A DNA stretch of 64,000 nt, taken from Paramagnetospirillum magneticum AMB-1. GTDB lineage: Bacteria > Pseudomonadota > Alphaproteobacteria > Rhodospirillales > Magnetospirillaceae. Position 1 is the stretch's first letter, and every line of letters starts with the position of its first letter. Position numbers and translations under genes: made by a program. The notes beneath the pieces are model-generated. The model saw only the letters and a list, made by a program, of their open reading frames with translations. It made no database searches and had not been told where the DNA came from. This document shows, piece by piece, positions 22,812 to 31,694 of this stretch. The stretch is from assembly GCF_000009985.1 (NCBI RefSeq), contig NC_007626.1:4693789-4757788 (forward strand), written 5' to 3'.

Positions 22812-23417
22812 ATGAAGCTCTATTACAAGGTCGGCGCCTGCTCGCTGGCCTCGCACATCGCCCTGGAAGAAGCCGGCATTCCCTATGCCGTGGAGGCCGT
22901 CGACCTGGTGGCCAAGACCACGGAATCCGGCGGCGACTTCCTGGCCATCAATCCCAAGGGCTATATCCCGGCCCTGGTCATCGACGACGGCATCGTCCTG
23001 ACCGAGGGCGTGGCCATCCTGCTGCGCATCGCCGCCATGGCGCCGGAAAAGGGCCTGTCGCCCGCCGTGGGCACCCAGGATTACATGAAGCTGGTGGAAT
23101 GGCTGGTGTTCATCGCCACCGAACTGCACAAGCCGGCCGGCATCCAGTTCAACCCGGCCATGCCCGAGGAAGGCAAGGTGGCGCTGCGCACCGTCCTGAG
23201 CCGTCGCCTGGATTACCTGGACAAGGCCCTGGGCAAGGGGCCGTTCCTCATGGGCGAGCGGATCACGGTGGCGGATTTCTACCTGTTCACAGTGTTCTCG
23301 TGGCTGCCGCGCCTGAAGATCGACACCACGCCCTGGCCCCATGTGGCCGCCCTTTTCGAGCGCATCCGCACCCGCCCCGCCGTGCAGGCGGTGCTTAAGG
23401 CCGAGGGGCTGGCTTAA
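22812..23417 (+). CDS. glutathione S-transferase
   Basis: A 201-aa GST with the thioredoxin-like N-terminal domain (MKLYYKVGACSLASHIALEE, candidate active Cys10/Ser11 as in beta-class enzymes; cis-Pro in KGYIPALVIDD) and the helical C-terminal domain with MGERITVADFYLF. It conjugates glutathione to electrophiles or reduces disulfides in the cytoplasm. Last gene of the cluster with the gamma-glutamyltransferase gene, which would also act on glutathione-type substrates; a shared role is inference. Confidence 0.87.
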   Translation: MKLYYKVGACSLASHIALEEAGIPYAVEAVDLVAKTTESGGDFLAINPKGYIPALVIDDGIVLTEGVAILLRIAAMAPEKGLSPAVGTQDYMKLVEWLVFIATELHKPAGIQFNPAMPEEGKVALRTVLSRRLDYLDKALGKGPFLMGERITVADFYLFTVFSWLPRLKIDTTPWPHVAALFERIRTRPAVQAVLKAEGLA

Positions 23418-23433
23418 CAGGCGGCGGAGGAAC

Positions 23434-23570
23434 ACCCCTTCGGGGGCTTTTGCCCCCGATCCCCCAACCGGGAAGCACAGTGTCCCGGACCCTTCAGTTT
23501 TTTAAAGCCTGGAGGGTTGGAGGCTGTGTCTCCGAACGGGCCAGGGTGGGTGCCCTGCCGCGAAGCGGGC
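23434..23570. repeat. intergenic repeat family 1, copy a
   Basis: An array of hairpins around an AT-rich centre: CGGGGGC-TTTT-GCCCCCG (23441-23458), a CCGGGA.../...TCCCGG arm pair, TTTTTTAAA, then degenerate GGAGGGTTGGAGGCTGTGTC and CCAGGG/CCCTG arms. The most diverged copy. It lies between the convergent gst and gluQ genes and probably terminates both. Confidence 0.55.
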
Positions 23571-23574
23571 TTGG

Positions 23575-24408
23575 TCAAAATCCCGCCAGGGACCGCACCT
23601 CGTCCGGGGTGCGGCCCGCCTCGCGCAGGGCCCTCAGCGTCAGCGAGCGGTCACGCTTGGCATAACGCCGCCCGCTCGGGTCGGTGAGCAGGCGGTGATG
23701 GAGGTAGCCCGGCACCGGCAGGCCCAGCAGCGCCTGCAACAGCCGGTGCACATGGGTGGCCTCGAACAGGTCCTGGCCTCGGGTCACCAGCGTGACCCCC
23801 TGCAGGGCGTCGTCGACGGTTACCGCCAGATGGTAGCTGGCCGGAATGTCCTTGCGGGCCAGCACCACGTCGCCGAACAGTTCAGGCTGGGCGGTCTGCT
23901 CTCCCTGCGCCCGGTCATGCCAGGCCAGGGGACCGACCCGCGCCGCCGCCGCCGCCACGTCCAGGCGCAACGCAAAGGCCTGGCCCGCCTCGCGCCGCTC
24001 TCGCCGTTCGGCCACCGACAGATGGCGGCAATGGCCGGGATAAAGCGGCCCATCGGGGCCGTGCGGCGCATGGCCGGCACCCTCGACCTCGCGGGCGATA
24101 TCCTTGCGGGTGCAAAAGCAGGGATAGAGCAGCCCCATGCCCTCCAGCCGGTCCAGCGCGGCGCGGTATTCGTCGAAATGCTCCGACTGGACGCGCACGG
24201 GCCGTTCCCAGTCCAGCCCCAGCCAGCCGAGATCGGTGAAGATCCCTTGAGTGAACTCGGGGCGACAGCGGGTGCGGTCGATGTCCTCGATGCGCAAAAG
24301 AAAGCGCCCCCCCGCCGCCTTTGCCGCGGCAAAGGCGAACAGGGCGGAATGGGCGTGGCCCAGATGCAGTTCCCCGGTGGGACTGGGGGCGAAGCGGGTG
24401 ATGGTCAC
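23575..24408 (-). CDS. gluQ: glutamyl-Q tRNA(Asp) synthetase
   Basis: A 277-aa paralogue of the catalytic domain of glutamyl-tRNA synthetase. It has the HIGH-type motif HLGHAHS (16-22) and a KMSKS-like segment YAKRDRS (~251-257), but no anticodon-binding domain, the mark of GluQ/YadB. GluQ attaches glutamate to queuosine at the wobble position of tRNA-Asp. The zinc-site residues (CFCTRK, YPGHCRH) are present. Divergent from the esterase gene. Confidence 0.88.
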   Translation of the reverse strand: MTITRFAPSPTGELHLGHAHSALFAFAAAKAAGGRFLLRIEDIDRTRCRPEFTQGIFTDLGWLGLDWERPVRVQSEHFDEYRAALDRLEGMGLLYPCFCTRKDIAREVEGAGHAPHGPDGPLYPGHCRHLSVAERRERREAGQAFALRLDVAAAAARVGPLAWHDRAQGEQTAQPELFGDVVLARKDIPASYHLAVTVDDALQGVTLVTRGQDLFEATHVHRLLQALLGLPVPGYLHHRLLTDPSGRRYAKRDRSLTLRALREAGRTPDEVRSLAGF

Positions 24409-24486
24409 AATATGTCGCGAGCTTTGGCGGGACAGGGGCGGCGAACCATACCATAATGCCTCCAGATCGTATCGTCAGGAGCCATC

Positions 24487-25161
24487 ATGCCCAGTCCGTC
24501 CCCCATCACACTGTCCGGCCCCTCGGTGGAGCCCGCCTCGGGCGGTCCCGCCGCCCAGTTGGTGGTGCTGCTGCATGGGGTGGGCGTCGACGGCTCGGAC
24601 CTGATCGAGCTGGCGCCGTTCTTCGCCTCCATCCTGCCCGATGCGGCCTTCGTGGCGCCCGATGCCCCCTTCGCCTTCGACATGGCTCCCTTCGGCCGGC
24701 AATGGTTCAGCCTGCAGGACCGCAGCATTCCCGCCATCTCGGCCGGAGTTCGGGCCACCGCTCCTATCCTCGAGGCCTATATCGACGAGCAGGTCGCCCT
24801 GTGGGGGGTGCAGCCCGCCGACGTGGCGCTGATCGGATTCAGCCAGGGAACCATGATGGCGCTGCACGTGGCGCTGCGCCGCCCCGTCGCCCCGGCGGCG
24901 GTGGTGGGCTTCTCCGGCGCCTTGGTCGATCCCGACGAGTTGCCGAAGGAGATCACGGCGCGGCCCCGGACCCTGCTGATCCACGGTGCCGACGATGAAG
25001 TGGTCAACCCCAACTGCCTGAAGGCCGCCGAGCAGGCCCTGGCCGCCGTGGGCGTGCCGGTGCTGACCGAATTGCGGCCCGGCCTCGGCCACGGCATCGA
25101 CGGCCCCGGCGCCCAGATGGCGCTGGGCTTCCTCGGCCAAGTGTTCGGCGTCGAGGCCTGA
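24487..25161 (+). CDS. alpha/beta-hydrolase, phospholipase/carboxylesterase family
   Basis: A 224-aa serine esterase. The oxyanion region VVLLHGVGVDG (26-36), nucleophile elbow GFSQG (S ~120), acid Asp in HGADDEVVNP (~173) and His in GLGHGI (~199) form a complete catalytic triad in the arrangement of the acyl-protein thioesterase/carboxylesterase family. It cleaves short acyl esters or thioesters; the natural substrate is unknown. There is no signal peptide, so it is cytoplasmic. Confidence 0.85.
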   Translation: MPSPSPITLSGPSVEPASGGPAAQLVVLLHGVGVDGSDLIELAPFFASILPDAAFVAPDAPFAFDMAPFGRQWFSLQDRSIPAISAGVRATAPILEAYIDEQVALWGVQPADVALIGFSQGTMMALHVALRRPVAPAAVVGFSGALVDPDELPKEITARPRTLLIHGADDEVVNPNCLKAAEQALAAVGVPVLTELRPGLGHGIDGPGAQMALGFLGQVFGVEA

Positions 25162-25364
25162 TCCCAGCCGGGCTTCACCGAATCATCACGAAAAGGGGTA
25201 TGGAACACCAATAGCGAATACTATATTTTGTGAACGTCTCTCGTTGGAAGGGAGAAGGGTTTGGTCGCGTTCGACTGCCATCCTGCCCTGTCGCCGACCG
25301 CCGCTTCGCGGCCGTTCAGCGAAACCTTCCCTGCGCCCCGGGCAGGCCACCCGCGAGGTGCGGC

Positions 25365-25931
25365 GTGACCCATCTCGGCCTCCCCCAGTTGAAGACCCTG
25401 GTTCTCAATGCCGACATGCAGCCCCTGAGCTGGGGACCGCTGTCGGTGTGGCCGTGGCAGGATGCCCTGGTGGCCGTCCTCAAGGATCGCGTTCACCAGG
25501 TCTGCGCCTACGACCTGGAGGTCAGATCGGCCAGCCGCTCGTTCCGGATTCCATCCGTGGTGGCGCTCAAGGATTTTCACCGCCGCAAGAGCGTGTCGTT
25601 CACCCGTTACCACGTCTTTTTGCGCGATGGCTTCCGCTGCCAGTACTGCGCCAGGGTGTTCGACACCCGCGACCTGACCTTCGACCACGTGGTGCCCCGT
25701 TCCAGGGGCGGCAAGACCACCTGGGACAACATCGTCACCTGCTGCGCCGCCGACAACCTCAGGAAGGGCGCCAAATCCCTGCGCGAGGCCGGCATGCATC
25801 TGCTGCGACGGCCCTTCACGCCGACGCCCTACCAGATGGACGTGGCGGCCCGGCACTGCGCCCACGTGAAGGACGACCTGCACGAGACCTGGATGGATTT
25901 CCTCTACTGGGATGTGGCCCTCGAGGAATAG
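25365..25931 (+). CDS. HNH endonuclease
   Basis: A 188-aa protein with a C-terminal HNH domain: CQYC (first zinc pair), FDHVVPRSRGG (catalytic His) and WDNIVTCCAADNLRKG (Asn, and the second Cys pair in a variant CCAADN order). GTG at 25365 is chosen because recognisable sequence begins at VTHLGLPQLKTLVLNADMQP, the usual start of this stand-alone HNH family; GAGG lies upstream. Such proteins are widespread in bacterial chromosomes, perhaps in DNA repair or nicking. It converges on the deacetylase gene with a 5-bp gap. Confidence 0.85.
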   Translation: MTHLGLPQLKTLVLNADMQPLSWGPLSVWPWQDALVAVLKDRVHQVCAYDLEVRSASRSFRIPSVVALKDFHRRKSVSFTRYHVFLRDGFRCQYCARVFDTRDLTFDHVVPRSRGGKTTWDNIVTCCAADNLRKGAKSLREAGMHLLRRPFTPTPYQMDVAARHCAHVKDDLHETWMDFLYWDVALEE

Positions 25932-25936
25932 AGGGT

Positions 25937-26959
25937 TCAGGGTACCGCGAATTGCCAGCCGAACCAGCGCCAGCGGCCTTCCAGGGCCGGCACGGTGCAG
26001 TTCAGCCGCCCCCGCCCCGAGGGAATGGGCTTGGACATGCGCACTTCGACCCGCGGCCCCAGGCGTTCAACCCTGACCTGCCCCTGATGGGAGGCGAAGC
26101 ACGACAGCCCGTCGATGCCGGGCACGTCCTCGGCCAGGGTGAAGCCGAAGGCCGGCGGATTGACCTTGATGGCCGGATCCTCCGGCGTGATATCCACGGC
26201 CGGCAGGGGCAGGGAGCGGGCCGCCAGCCGGAAGCGCTGCATGTCGCCATAGGCCGAGCTTTGGGCGAAGCGCGGCAGGAAGAACGGATCGCCCTTGGCC
26301 CAGGCGGCACCGGAATGCTGGCCGAAGGCGGCGGCAAAGCCCGAACGGCGCAGCACGTCTTCGGCCTCGGCGCTGGCCTCGCCCCAGGGCCAGGCGAACA
26401 GTTCGGTGCCCAGGCCCAGTTCCTTGTCCAGGCGGGCCCTGGCGCGGGCCAGATCGGCGGTGATCTGCTCGGCCGAAGCCTTGGGCAGGCGCAGCCGGGC
26501 GGCGCCCTGCATGCCGATCCCCAACCCGGCGGCGGCCAGTTCGCGGATCTGCCCCCAGCTCATCACCTCGGCGCCGCCACGATCCACCTCGTCGGTGGCC
26601 AGGAACAGGGTGACGGGCAGCCCCGCCTTCTTCAGCAGCGGCCATGCTCCGGCATAGAACCCCACCGAGGCGTCGTCGACGGTAATGGCCACCGCCTTGT
26701 CCGGCAGCGACCGACCGGCCCGCAGCGCCGAGACGATCTCGGCCAGCGGCAGCACGGCATAGCCGCCGGTCTTCAACTCCGCCACATGGGAGGCCAGCAG
26801 CTCGGTGGTGGTGTTGAGCGCCGGCACCCGGTCGTCATCGAAGCGATGATAGACCAGCACCACGGCGGACTCGGCGGCCAAGGCGGCGGAACCGCAAACC
26901 GGCAGCCCCACGACCGCGGCCAGACACACCAGCAGCGCCAAGACAACAGACTGTTTCAC
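25937..26959 (-). CDS. secreted polysaccharide deacetylase-family protein
   Basis: A 340-aa protein with a signal peptide (KQSVVLALLVCLAAVVGLPV..., cleavage near ALA) and a NodB-type domain: LVYHRFDDD (36-44) and the metal/catalytic Asp pair in AITVDDASVGFY (91-102). It would remove acetyl groups from a cell-wall or surface polysaccharide. The GTG start at 26959 follows AGGGGG; no ATG precedes the signal peptide. A C-terminal ~80-residue beta-rich region is additional to the deacetylase core. Divergent from the nitroreductase gene. Confidence 0.83.
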   Translation of the reverse strand: MKQSVVLALLVCLAAVVGLPVCGSAALAAESAVVLVYHRFDDDRVPALNTTTELLASHVAELKTGGYAVLPLAEIVSALRAGRSLPDKAVAITVDDASVGFYAGAWPLLKKAGLPVTLFLATDEVDRGGAEVMSWGQIRELAAAGLGIGMQGAARLRLPKASAEQITADLARARARLDKELGLGTELFAWPWGEASAEAEDVLRRSGFAAAFGQHSGAAWAKGDPFFLPRFAQSSAYGDMQRFRLAARSLPLPAVDITPEDPAIKVNPPAFGFTLAEDVPGIDGLSCFASHQGQVRVERLGPRVEVRMSKPIPSGRGRLNCTVPALEGRWRWFGWQFAVP

Positions 26960-27047
26960 AATCGCCCCCTGTTGGGCGCCGCTCTCGGCGCCTACATTCC
27001 CGATGTTTGCCGCATTCGCGGGTGAAAGTTCAAGAGGAGAGGCGGAT

Positions 27048-27638
27048 ATGAGCGATATTCTCGACCCCACGGCGCTGGACAGGCTGTTCCGCCAGGCCCG
27101 CACACATTCCAAATTCAAGGAAACCCCCGTGCCCGACGCCTTGCTGCGCCAGGCCTGGGACCTGGCCCGCATGGGGCCGACCAGCGTCAATTGCCAGCCC
27201 ATGCGCGTGGTCTTCGTGCGCTCGGCCGAGGCCAAGCAGCGCCTCAAACCCGCCCTGGCGCCCGGCAACCTGGACAAGACCATGGCGGCGCCGGTTACCG
27301 CCATCATCGCCCACGACATGGAGTTCTACGAGAAGCTGCCCAAGCTGTTCCCCCACACCGACGCGCGCGCCTGGTTCGTGGGCAACGAGGCCATGATCCA
27401 GTCCACGGCCTTCCGCAACGGCACGCTGCAGGGCGGCTACTTCATCCTGGCGCTGCGCGCCGTCGGCCTGGATAGCGGCGCCATGAGCGGCTTCGACAAT
27501 GCCAAGGTGGACGAGGCCTTCTTCGCCGGCACCAGCCTGCGGTCCAATTTCCTGATCAATATCGGCTATGACGACGAATCCGGGCTGTTCCCACGTGGTC
27601 CCCGCCTGGAGTTCGACGAGGCCTGCCGGGTGGAGTAG
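27048..27638 (+). CDS. nitroreductase-family protein, RutE-like
   Basis: A 196-aa FMN-dependent oxidoreductase of the nitroreductase fold. The sequence follows RutE (malonic semialdehyde reductase): FRQARTHSKFKETPV (14-28), MGPTSVNCQPMRVVFV (42-57), and C-terminal NIGYDDESGLFPRGPRL. No rut operon is nearby, so the physiological substrate is open. The start is MSDILDPTAL with GAGGAGAGG 7 nt upstream. Confidence 0.85.
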   Translation: MSDILDPTALDRLFRQARTHSKFKETPVPDALLRQAWDLARMGPTSVNCQPMRVVFVRSAEAKQRLKPALAPGNLDKTMAAPVTAIIAHDMEFYEKLPKLFPHTDARAWFVGNEAMIQSTAFRNGTLQGGYFILALRAVGLDSGAMSGFDNAKVDEAFFAGTSLRSNFLINIGYDDESGLFPRGPRLEFDEACRVE

Positions 27639-27640
27639 AC

Positions 27641-27758
27641 CGGGGCTTTCAGCCCCGCACCCCGATCGGGAGGCATGCCTCCCGAACCCTCCCCTTATTT
27701 TCAAAATCAAAGGAGGTTCGGAGGGTTCCCTCCGAGCGGGTCCGGGCGGCAGCCCGGC
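27641..27758. repeat. intergenic repeat family 1, copy b (most complete)
   Basis: Four hairpins around an AT-rich centre: CGGGGCT-TTC-AGCCCCG (27641-27657), the perfect palindrome TCGGGAGGCATGCCTCCCGA (27666-27685), CGGAGGGTTCCCTCCG (27719-27734) and CCGGGC-GGCA-GCCCGG (27742-27757). It lies between the convergent RutE-like and DUF4197 genes. Confidence 0.75.
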
Positions 27759-27764
27759 GATCAC

Positions 27765-28544
27765 TCAGCCGCCGAATACCTTCTTCAGCAGGTCGGTGGA
27801 GCGGCTGGCCGGGTTGGTGCGGATGGACGCCTCTTCCTGGCCGAGATAGCTGAAGATGCCCGACAGGGCATAATCCAGCACATGGTCGGTCAGCATGGAG
27901 GGGCCGGCCTTCAGGGCGTCGCCCACCATGGGCAGGCCCTGGGCGGCGCCGGCCATGCTGGTATAGGACTGCACCGCGCCCGATTGCGAGACGGTGTTGT
28001 CCACCACCGGCCGCATGGCGGTGCGCAGGTCGGGACTCATGGTCCGCTTGAAATACTGGGTGGCGGCATCCTTGGGGCCGTTCAGGATGCCCCGCGCATC
28101 GTCCAGGGTCATCTTCTGCACCGCGTCCCAGAATATCTGCTTGGCCTTAGGGGTGGCAGCCTCGGCGGCGCGGTTGAGCTTCAGCTCCAGGTCGTCGGCC
28201 ATCTGCGACTTGCCGACCAGGGCCAGCCCCTGCTTTACCTTGGCCAGCTTGTCGGGCAGAGGGATATGCACGCTGGAATCGGCGTTGAAGCCGTCGGTGC
28301 GGCCCAGCTGGCCGGTGACCTTGTCGGCGGCGACCCGCAGGGCCTCCTTAAGGCCCGAGCCGATTTCCGAGGTAGACAGGGACGAGCCCGCGCCGGACGA
28401 CGACGAGCCGCCGGCCCGCTGCTCCAGTTCCTGCTTGATCATCCCCTTGCCCAGGTCCATCAGGCTGCCCTGAGCCAGAACCGGCGAGACGCACAACAGC
28501 ACGGCCGCGGCACCCAGGCAGGCGGTCTTGACGAACAGGCTCAT
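27765..28544 (-). CDS. DUF4197 secreted protein
   Basis: A 259-aa protein with a signal peptide (MSLFVKTACLGAAAVLLCVSPVLA) and the DUF4197 domain, recognised by GLKEALRVAADKV, HIPLPDKLAKV, ELKLNRAAEAATPKAK and MTLDDARGILNGPKDAATQYF. A Ser/Gly-rich linker (AGGSSSSGAGSS) follows the signal. Function is unknown; it is probably periplasmic or lipid-associated. It starts 2 nt after the stop of the phosphoesterase gene, so the two are cotranscribed. Confidence 0.83.
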   Translation of the reverse strand: MSLFVKTACLGAAAVLLCVSPVLAQGSLMDLGKGMIKQELEQRAGGSSSSGAGSSLSTSEIGSGLKEALRVAADKVTGQLGRTDGFNADSSVHIPLPDKLAKVKQGLALVGKSQMADDLELKLNRAAEAATPKAKQIFWDAVQKMTLDDARGILNGPKDAATQYFKRTMSPDLRTAMRPVVDNTVSQSGAVQSYTSMAGAAQGLPMVGDALKAGPSMLTDHVLDYALSGIFSYLGQEEASIRTNPASRSTDLLKKVFGG

Positions 28545-28546
28545 TG

Positions 28547-29380
28547 TCAGGCCTCCAGGATGTGCAGTATGGCGCCGTCGGCGCCGAAGCAGGCGGCGGT
28601 CAGGGTGCCGCCATGACCCGAACCGGAATCCAGGGTGGCGGCGAAGGGGCCGAGCACCTTGCCACCGTGGCGCCGGTCGGCGCCGCGCACCACCAGCTTG
28701 AAGCCGGAATAGGGCTCGTCCATGCCGGCGAACAGGCTGGAGCCCCACCAGAAGGCATCCACCTGGGCAGAAAGCGGCCGCGTGGGGTCCAGACCGGCAT
28801 GGGTGAACAGCAGCGTATTGTCGTCGGTGAAGGCGGCGTGCTTCAGCACGCTCATCAGCGTGGTGTGGCCGTCGTAATTACGCATGGTCTGGCGCAGCTG
28901 GCTGGTCCAGCGGGTCAGGGCCAGGATGCCTTCGCGGATGGCGTTCTGCCCCTCCTCCACCGATCCGCCATAGGCGGCGATGGTCGGCGCGATGCCGTGA
29001 TCGACCATCCAGCGCAGGACCTCGGCCGGATTGGGGGCGAACTGCAATTGCAGCAGCTTCTGCCACATCTCTTCCTGGGTGCCGCGCAGATAGACCACGT
29101 CCTCCACTTCCACGCCGGGCGTGGCGATGAAGGAGCGGCGGAAGGTCAGCAATTCGTCGATGGTCTGCAGCACCGGAGCGCCACATCCCAGGTAATCGCC
29201 GAGATAGACCAACTGGTCGCCGGGCCGCAATTCCCGGGACAGCCGGGCATGCAGGGCGCACAGGCGGGCATGCTCGCCCCGGACGGCGGCGACGGCCCAG
29301 ACTCGACCGCCGCCCCGCAGAGTCGCGAAGACGTTGGAATCAGCCTGGGTCGTGGACGTTCGTTCGGCTTCGACGATCAT
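28547..29380 (-). CDS. calcineurin-like metallophosphoesterase
   Basis: A 277-aa protein of the metallophosphoesterase superfamily. The pattern GDQLVYLGDYLGCG (second metal motif GDxxxxG) and LLFTHAGLDP (GH-type motif) match the protein Ser/Thr phosphatase and Ap4A-hydrolase group, but the first motif is weak (VWAVAAVRGEH), lacking the usual DxH. Activity may therefore be altered. The ATG at 29380 is preferred; a TTG 21 nt upstream is possible. Cotranscribed with DUF4197. Confidence 0.7.
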   Translation of the reverse strand: MIVEAERTSTTQADSNVFATLRGGGRVWAVAAVRGEHARLCALHARLSRELRPGDQLVYLGDYLGCGAPVLQTIDELLTFRRSFIATPGVEVEDVVYLRGTQEEMWQKLLQLQFAPNPAEVLRWMVDHGIAPTIAAYGGSVEEGQNAIREGILALTRWTSQLRQTMRNYDGHTTLMSVLKHAAFTDDNTLLFTHAGLDPTRPLSAQVDAFWWGSSLFAGMDEPYSGFKLVVRGADRRHGGKVLGPFAATLDSGSGHGGTLTAACFGADGAILHILEA

Positions 29381-29435
29381 CAATCCGCTCGGGTTCGCCA
29401 ACCGGGTGTCATGGTCGCAGCCGCCGGCCCAAACA

Positions 29436-29930
29436 TCAAGCCGCTTCGAGCAGGCCCTGCAGCTTCTCGGTCGCCGCCTGGGTGTCGATCCGCTCCACCG
29501 CCGCCAATTCCGAGGCCAGACGCTCCAGCGCGGCCTCGTAGATCTGACGCTCGGAATAGGACTGGTCGGGCTGATTGGCGTTGCGGTGCAGGTCGCGGAC
29601 CACCTCGGCGATGGAAACGGGATCGCCGGAATTGATCTTGGCCTCGTATTCCTGGGCGCGACGGCTCCACATGGTGCGCTTGACCTTGGCGCGGCCCTTG
29701 AGGGTCGACAGCGCGGTGTCCATGACCGAGCGGGACGACAGCATGCGCAGCCCCGACTTCTGGGCCTTGGTCACCGGTACGCGCAGCGTCATCCGGTCGC
29801 GATCGAAGGTGATGACGAACAGTTGCAGCTTCATGCCGCCGATTTCCTGGGTTTCAACGGCCACCACCTGACCCACGCCGTGGGTGGGATAGACCACATA
29901 GTCGCCCTGGGTGAAAGAAACGATCGTCAT
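29436..29930 (-). CDS. carD: CarD-family transcription regulator
   Basis: A 164-aa protein with the N-terminal RNA-polymerase-binding Tudor-like domain (FTQGDYVVYPTHGVGQVVAVE) and a helical C-terminal DNA-binding domain (MWSRRAQEYEAKINSGD..., YSERQIYEAALERL). CarD binds the polymerase beta subunit and stabilises open promoter complexes, notably at rRNA promoters. The start MTIVSFTQGD at 29930 matches the family; the open frame upstream does not. It lies downstream of fdxA on the same strand, a common alphaproteobacterial order. Confidence 0.92.
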   Translation of the reverse strand: MTIVSFTQGDYVVYPTHGVGQVVAVETQEIGGMKLQLFVITFDRDRMTLRVPVTKAQKSGLRMLSSRSVMDTALSTLKGRAKVKRTMWSRRAQEYEAKINSGDPVSIAEVVRDLHRNANQPDQSYSERQIYEAALERLASELAAVERIDTQAATEKLQGLLEAA

Positions 29931-30265
29931 CTTCAACAATTCCCTCGACAGAAGGTCCGGATCCGGCAAAAGCGCCCGATACGCCCAACGCAACAAACGA
30001 AAGATGCTCGCCAGCCGCGCCCTTGACGGGCTGGTTCAAATCTCGCAGCTTGTCTTGGTGGGCGAACTCCCGCCCCGATGGCTTTGCCAATAAGCTGTCC
30101 GTCGGCACAGTTCGACGGACTTGCCCTTATAGCACAGGCGCCTTCTGTGAAGAACAGGAAAATTCCCCAAAGGCCTGCGTTTCCGCCACGTCTCCATGCG
30201 CAAACGCCGCCCCACGACCCTCTGGGTCCTGGGCCGGCGCCGGCTACAATATCTTGCGGAAAGGA

Positions 30266-30595
30266 TCAGCGGCCCGGATTGGGCGACAGCAGCTTGGCCT
30301 TGTCGGGCTTGCCCTTCCAGTCGTCGGCATCGGCAGGAGCGTCACCCTTGCGGGTGATGTTGGGCCACGAGCCGGCATACTGGCGATTGGTGTCGGTCCA
30401 GGCGGTAGCCTTGGGATCGGAATCCGGGAAGATGGCTTCGGCCGGGCATTCCGGCTCGCAGACGCCGCAATCGATGCATTCGTCGGGGTTGATCACCAGG
30501 AAGTTCTCGCCCTCGTAGAAGCAGTCCACCGGGCAGACTTCGACGCAATCCTGGTACTTACACTTGATGCAGTTCTCGGTGACGACGTAAGCCAT
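30266..30595 (-). CDS. fdxA: 7Fe ferredoxin FdxA
   Basis: A 109-aa ferredoxin with nine cysteines: C9, C12, C17, C21 and C25 in CIKCKYQDCVEVCPVDC, and C40, C43, C46 and C50 in CIDCGVCEPEC. This is the FdxA pattern that holds one [3Fe-4S] and one [4Fe-4S] cluster. The C-terminal extension WPNITRKGDAPADADDWKG is typical of alphaproteobacterial FdxA. It carries low-potential electrons in the cytoplasm. The start MAYVVTEN at 30595 is the family start. It precedes carD. Confidence 0.93.
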   Translation of the reverse strand: MAYVVTENCIKCKYQDCVEVCPVDCFYEGENFLVINPDECIDCGVCEPECPAEAIFPDSDPKATAWTDTNRQYAGSWPNITRKGDAPADADDWKGKPDKAKLLSPNPGR

Positions 30596-30646
30596 GTCGT
30601 TCTCCAATATCCTTTGAAATCGTGATGCGGCGGGCAAGGCTTGCCT

Positions 30647-30669
30647 CCGCCGGAAGAAAATCCGGCGGA
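30647..30669 (-). terminator. hairpin between terC and fdxA
   Basis: TCCGCCGGA and TCCGGCGGA form a perfect 9-bp stem with a 5-base loop downstream of terC on the minus strand. The TTTTC of the loop lies inside the hairpin, so termination strength is uncertain. Confidence 0.5.
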
Positions 30670-30728
30670 AGCGATAGCACAGTCACCCCCCGGGGCTCAA
30701 CCCCAGCGGCGGGAGGGACATCCCCGCC

Positions 30729-31505
<777 letters not shown>

Positions 31506-31694
31506 GATTGTCCTCGAGACGGGTTCGGTTCACGGAATGTAAGGGATTCAGCCTAAGAATCCACGCAGAACTCCCTTAATTCTCCGTAACGTCGGTGAAT
31601 ACATTTGGTTTTGACCGCAGCCAAATCGCCCGATACCATTGAAAGAGTGGACGACTTCCATTATTCCCGGCCACAGCCGGGAAAGGAATCACGG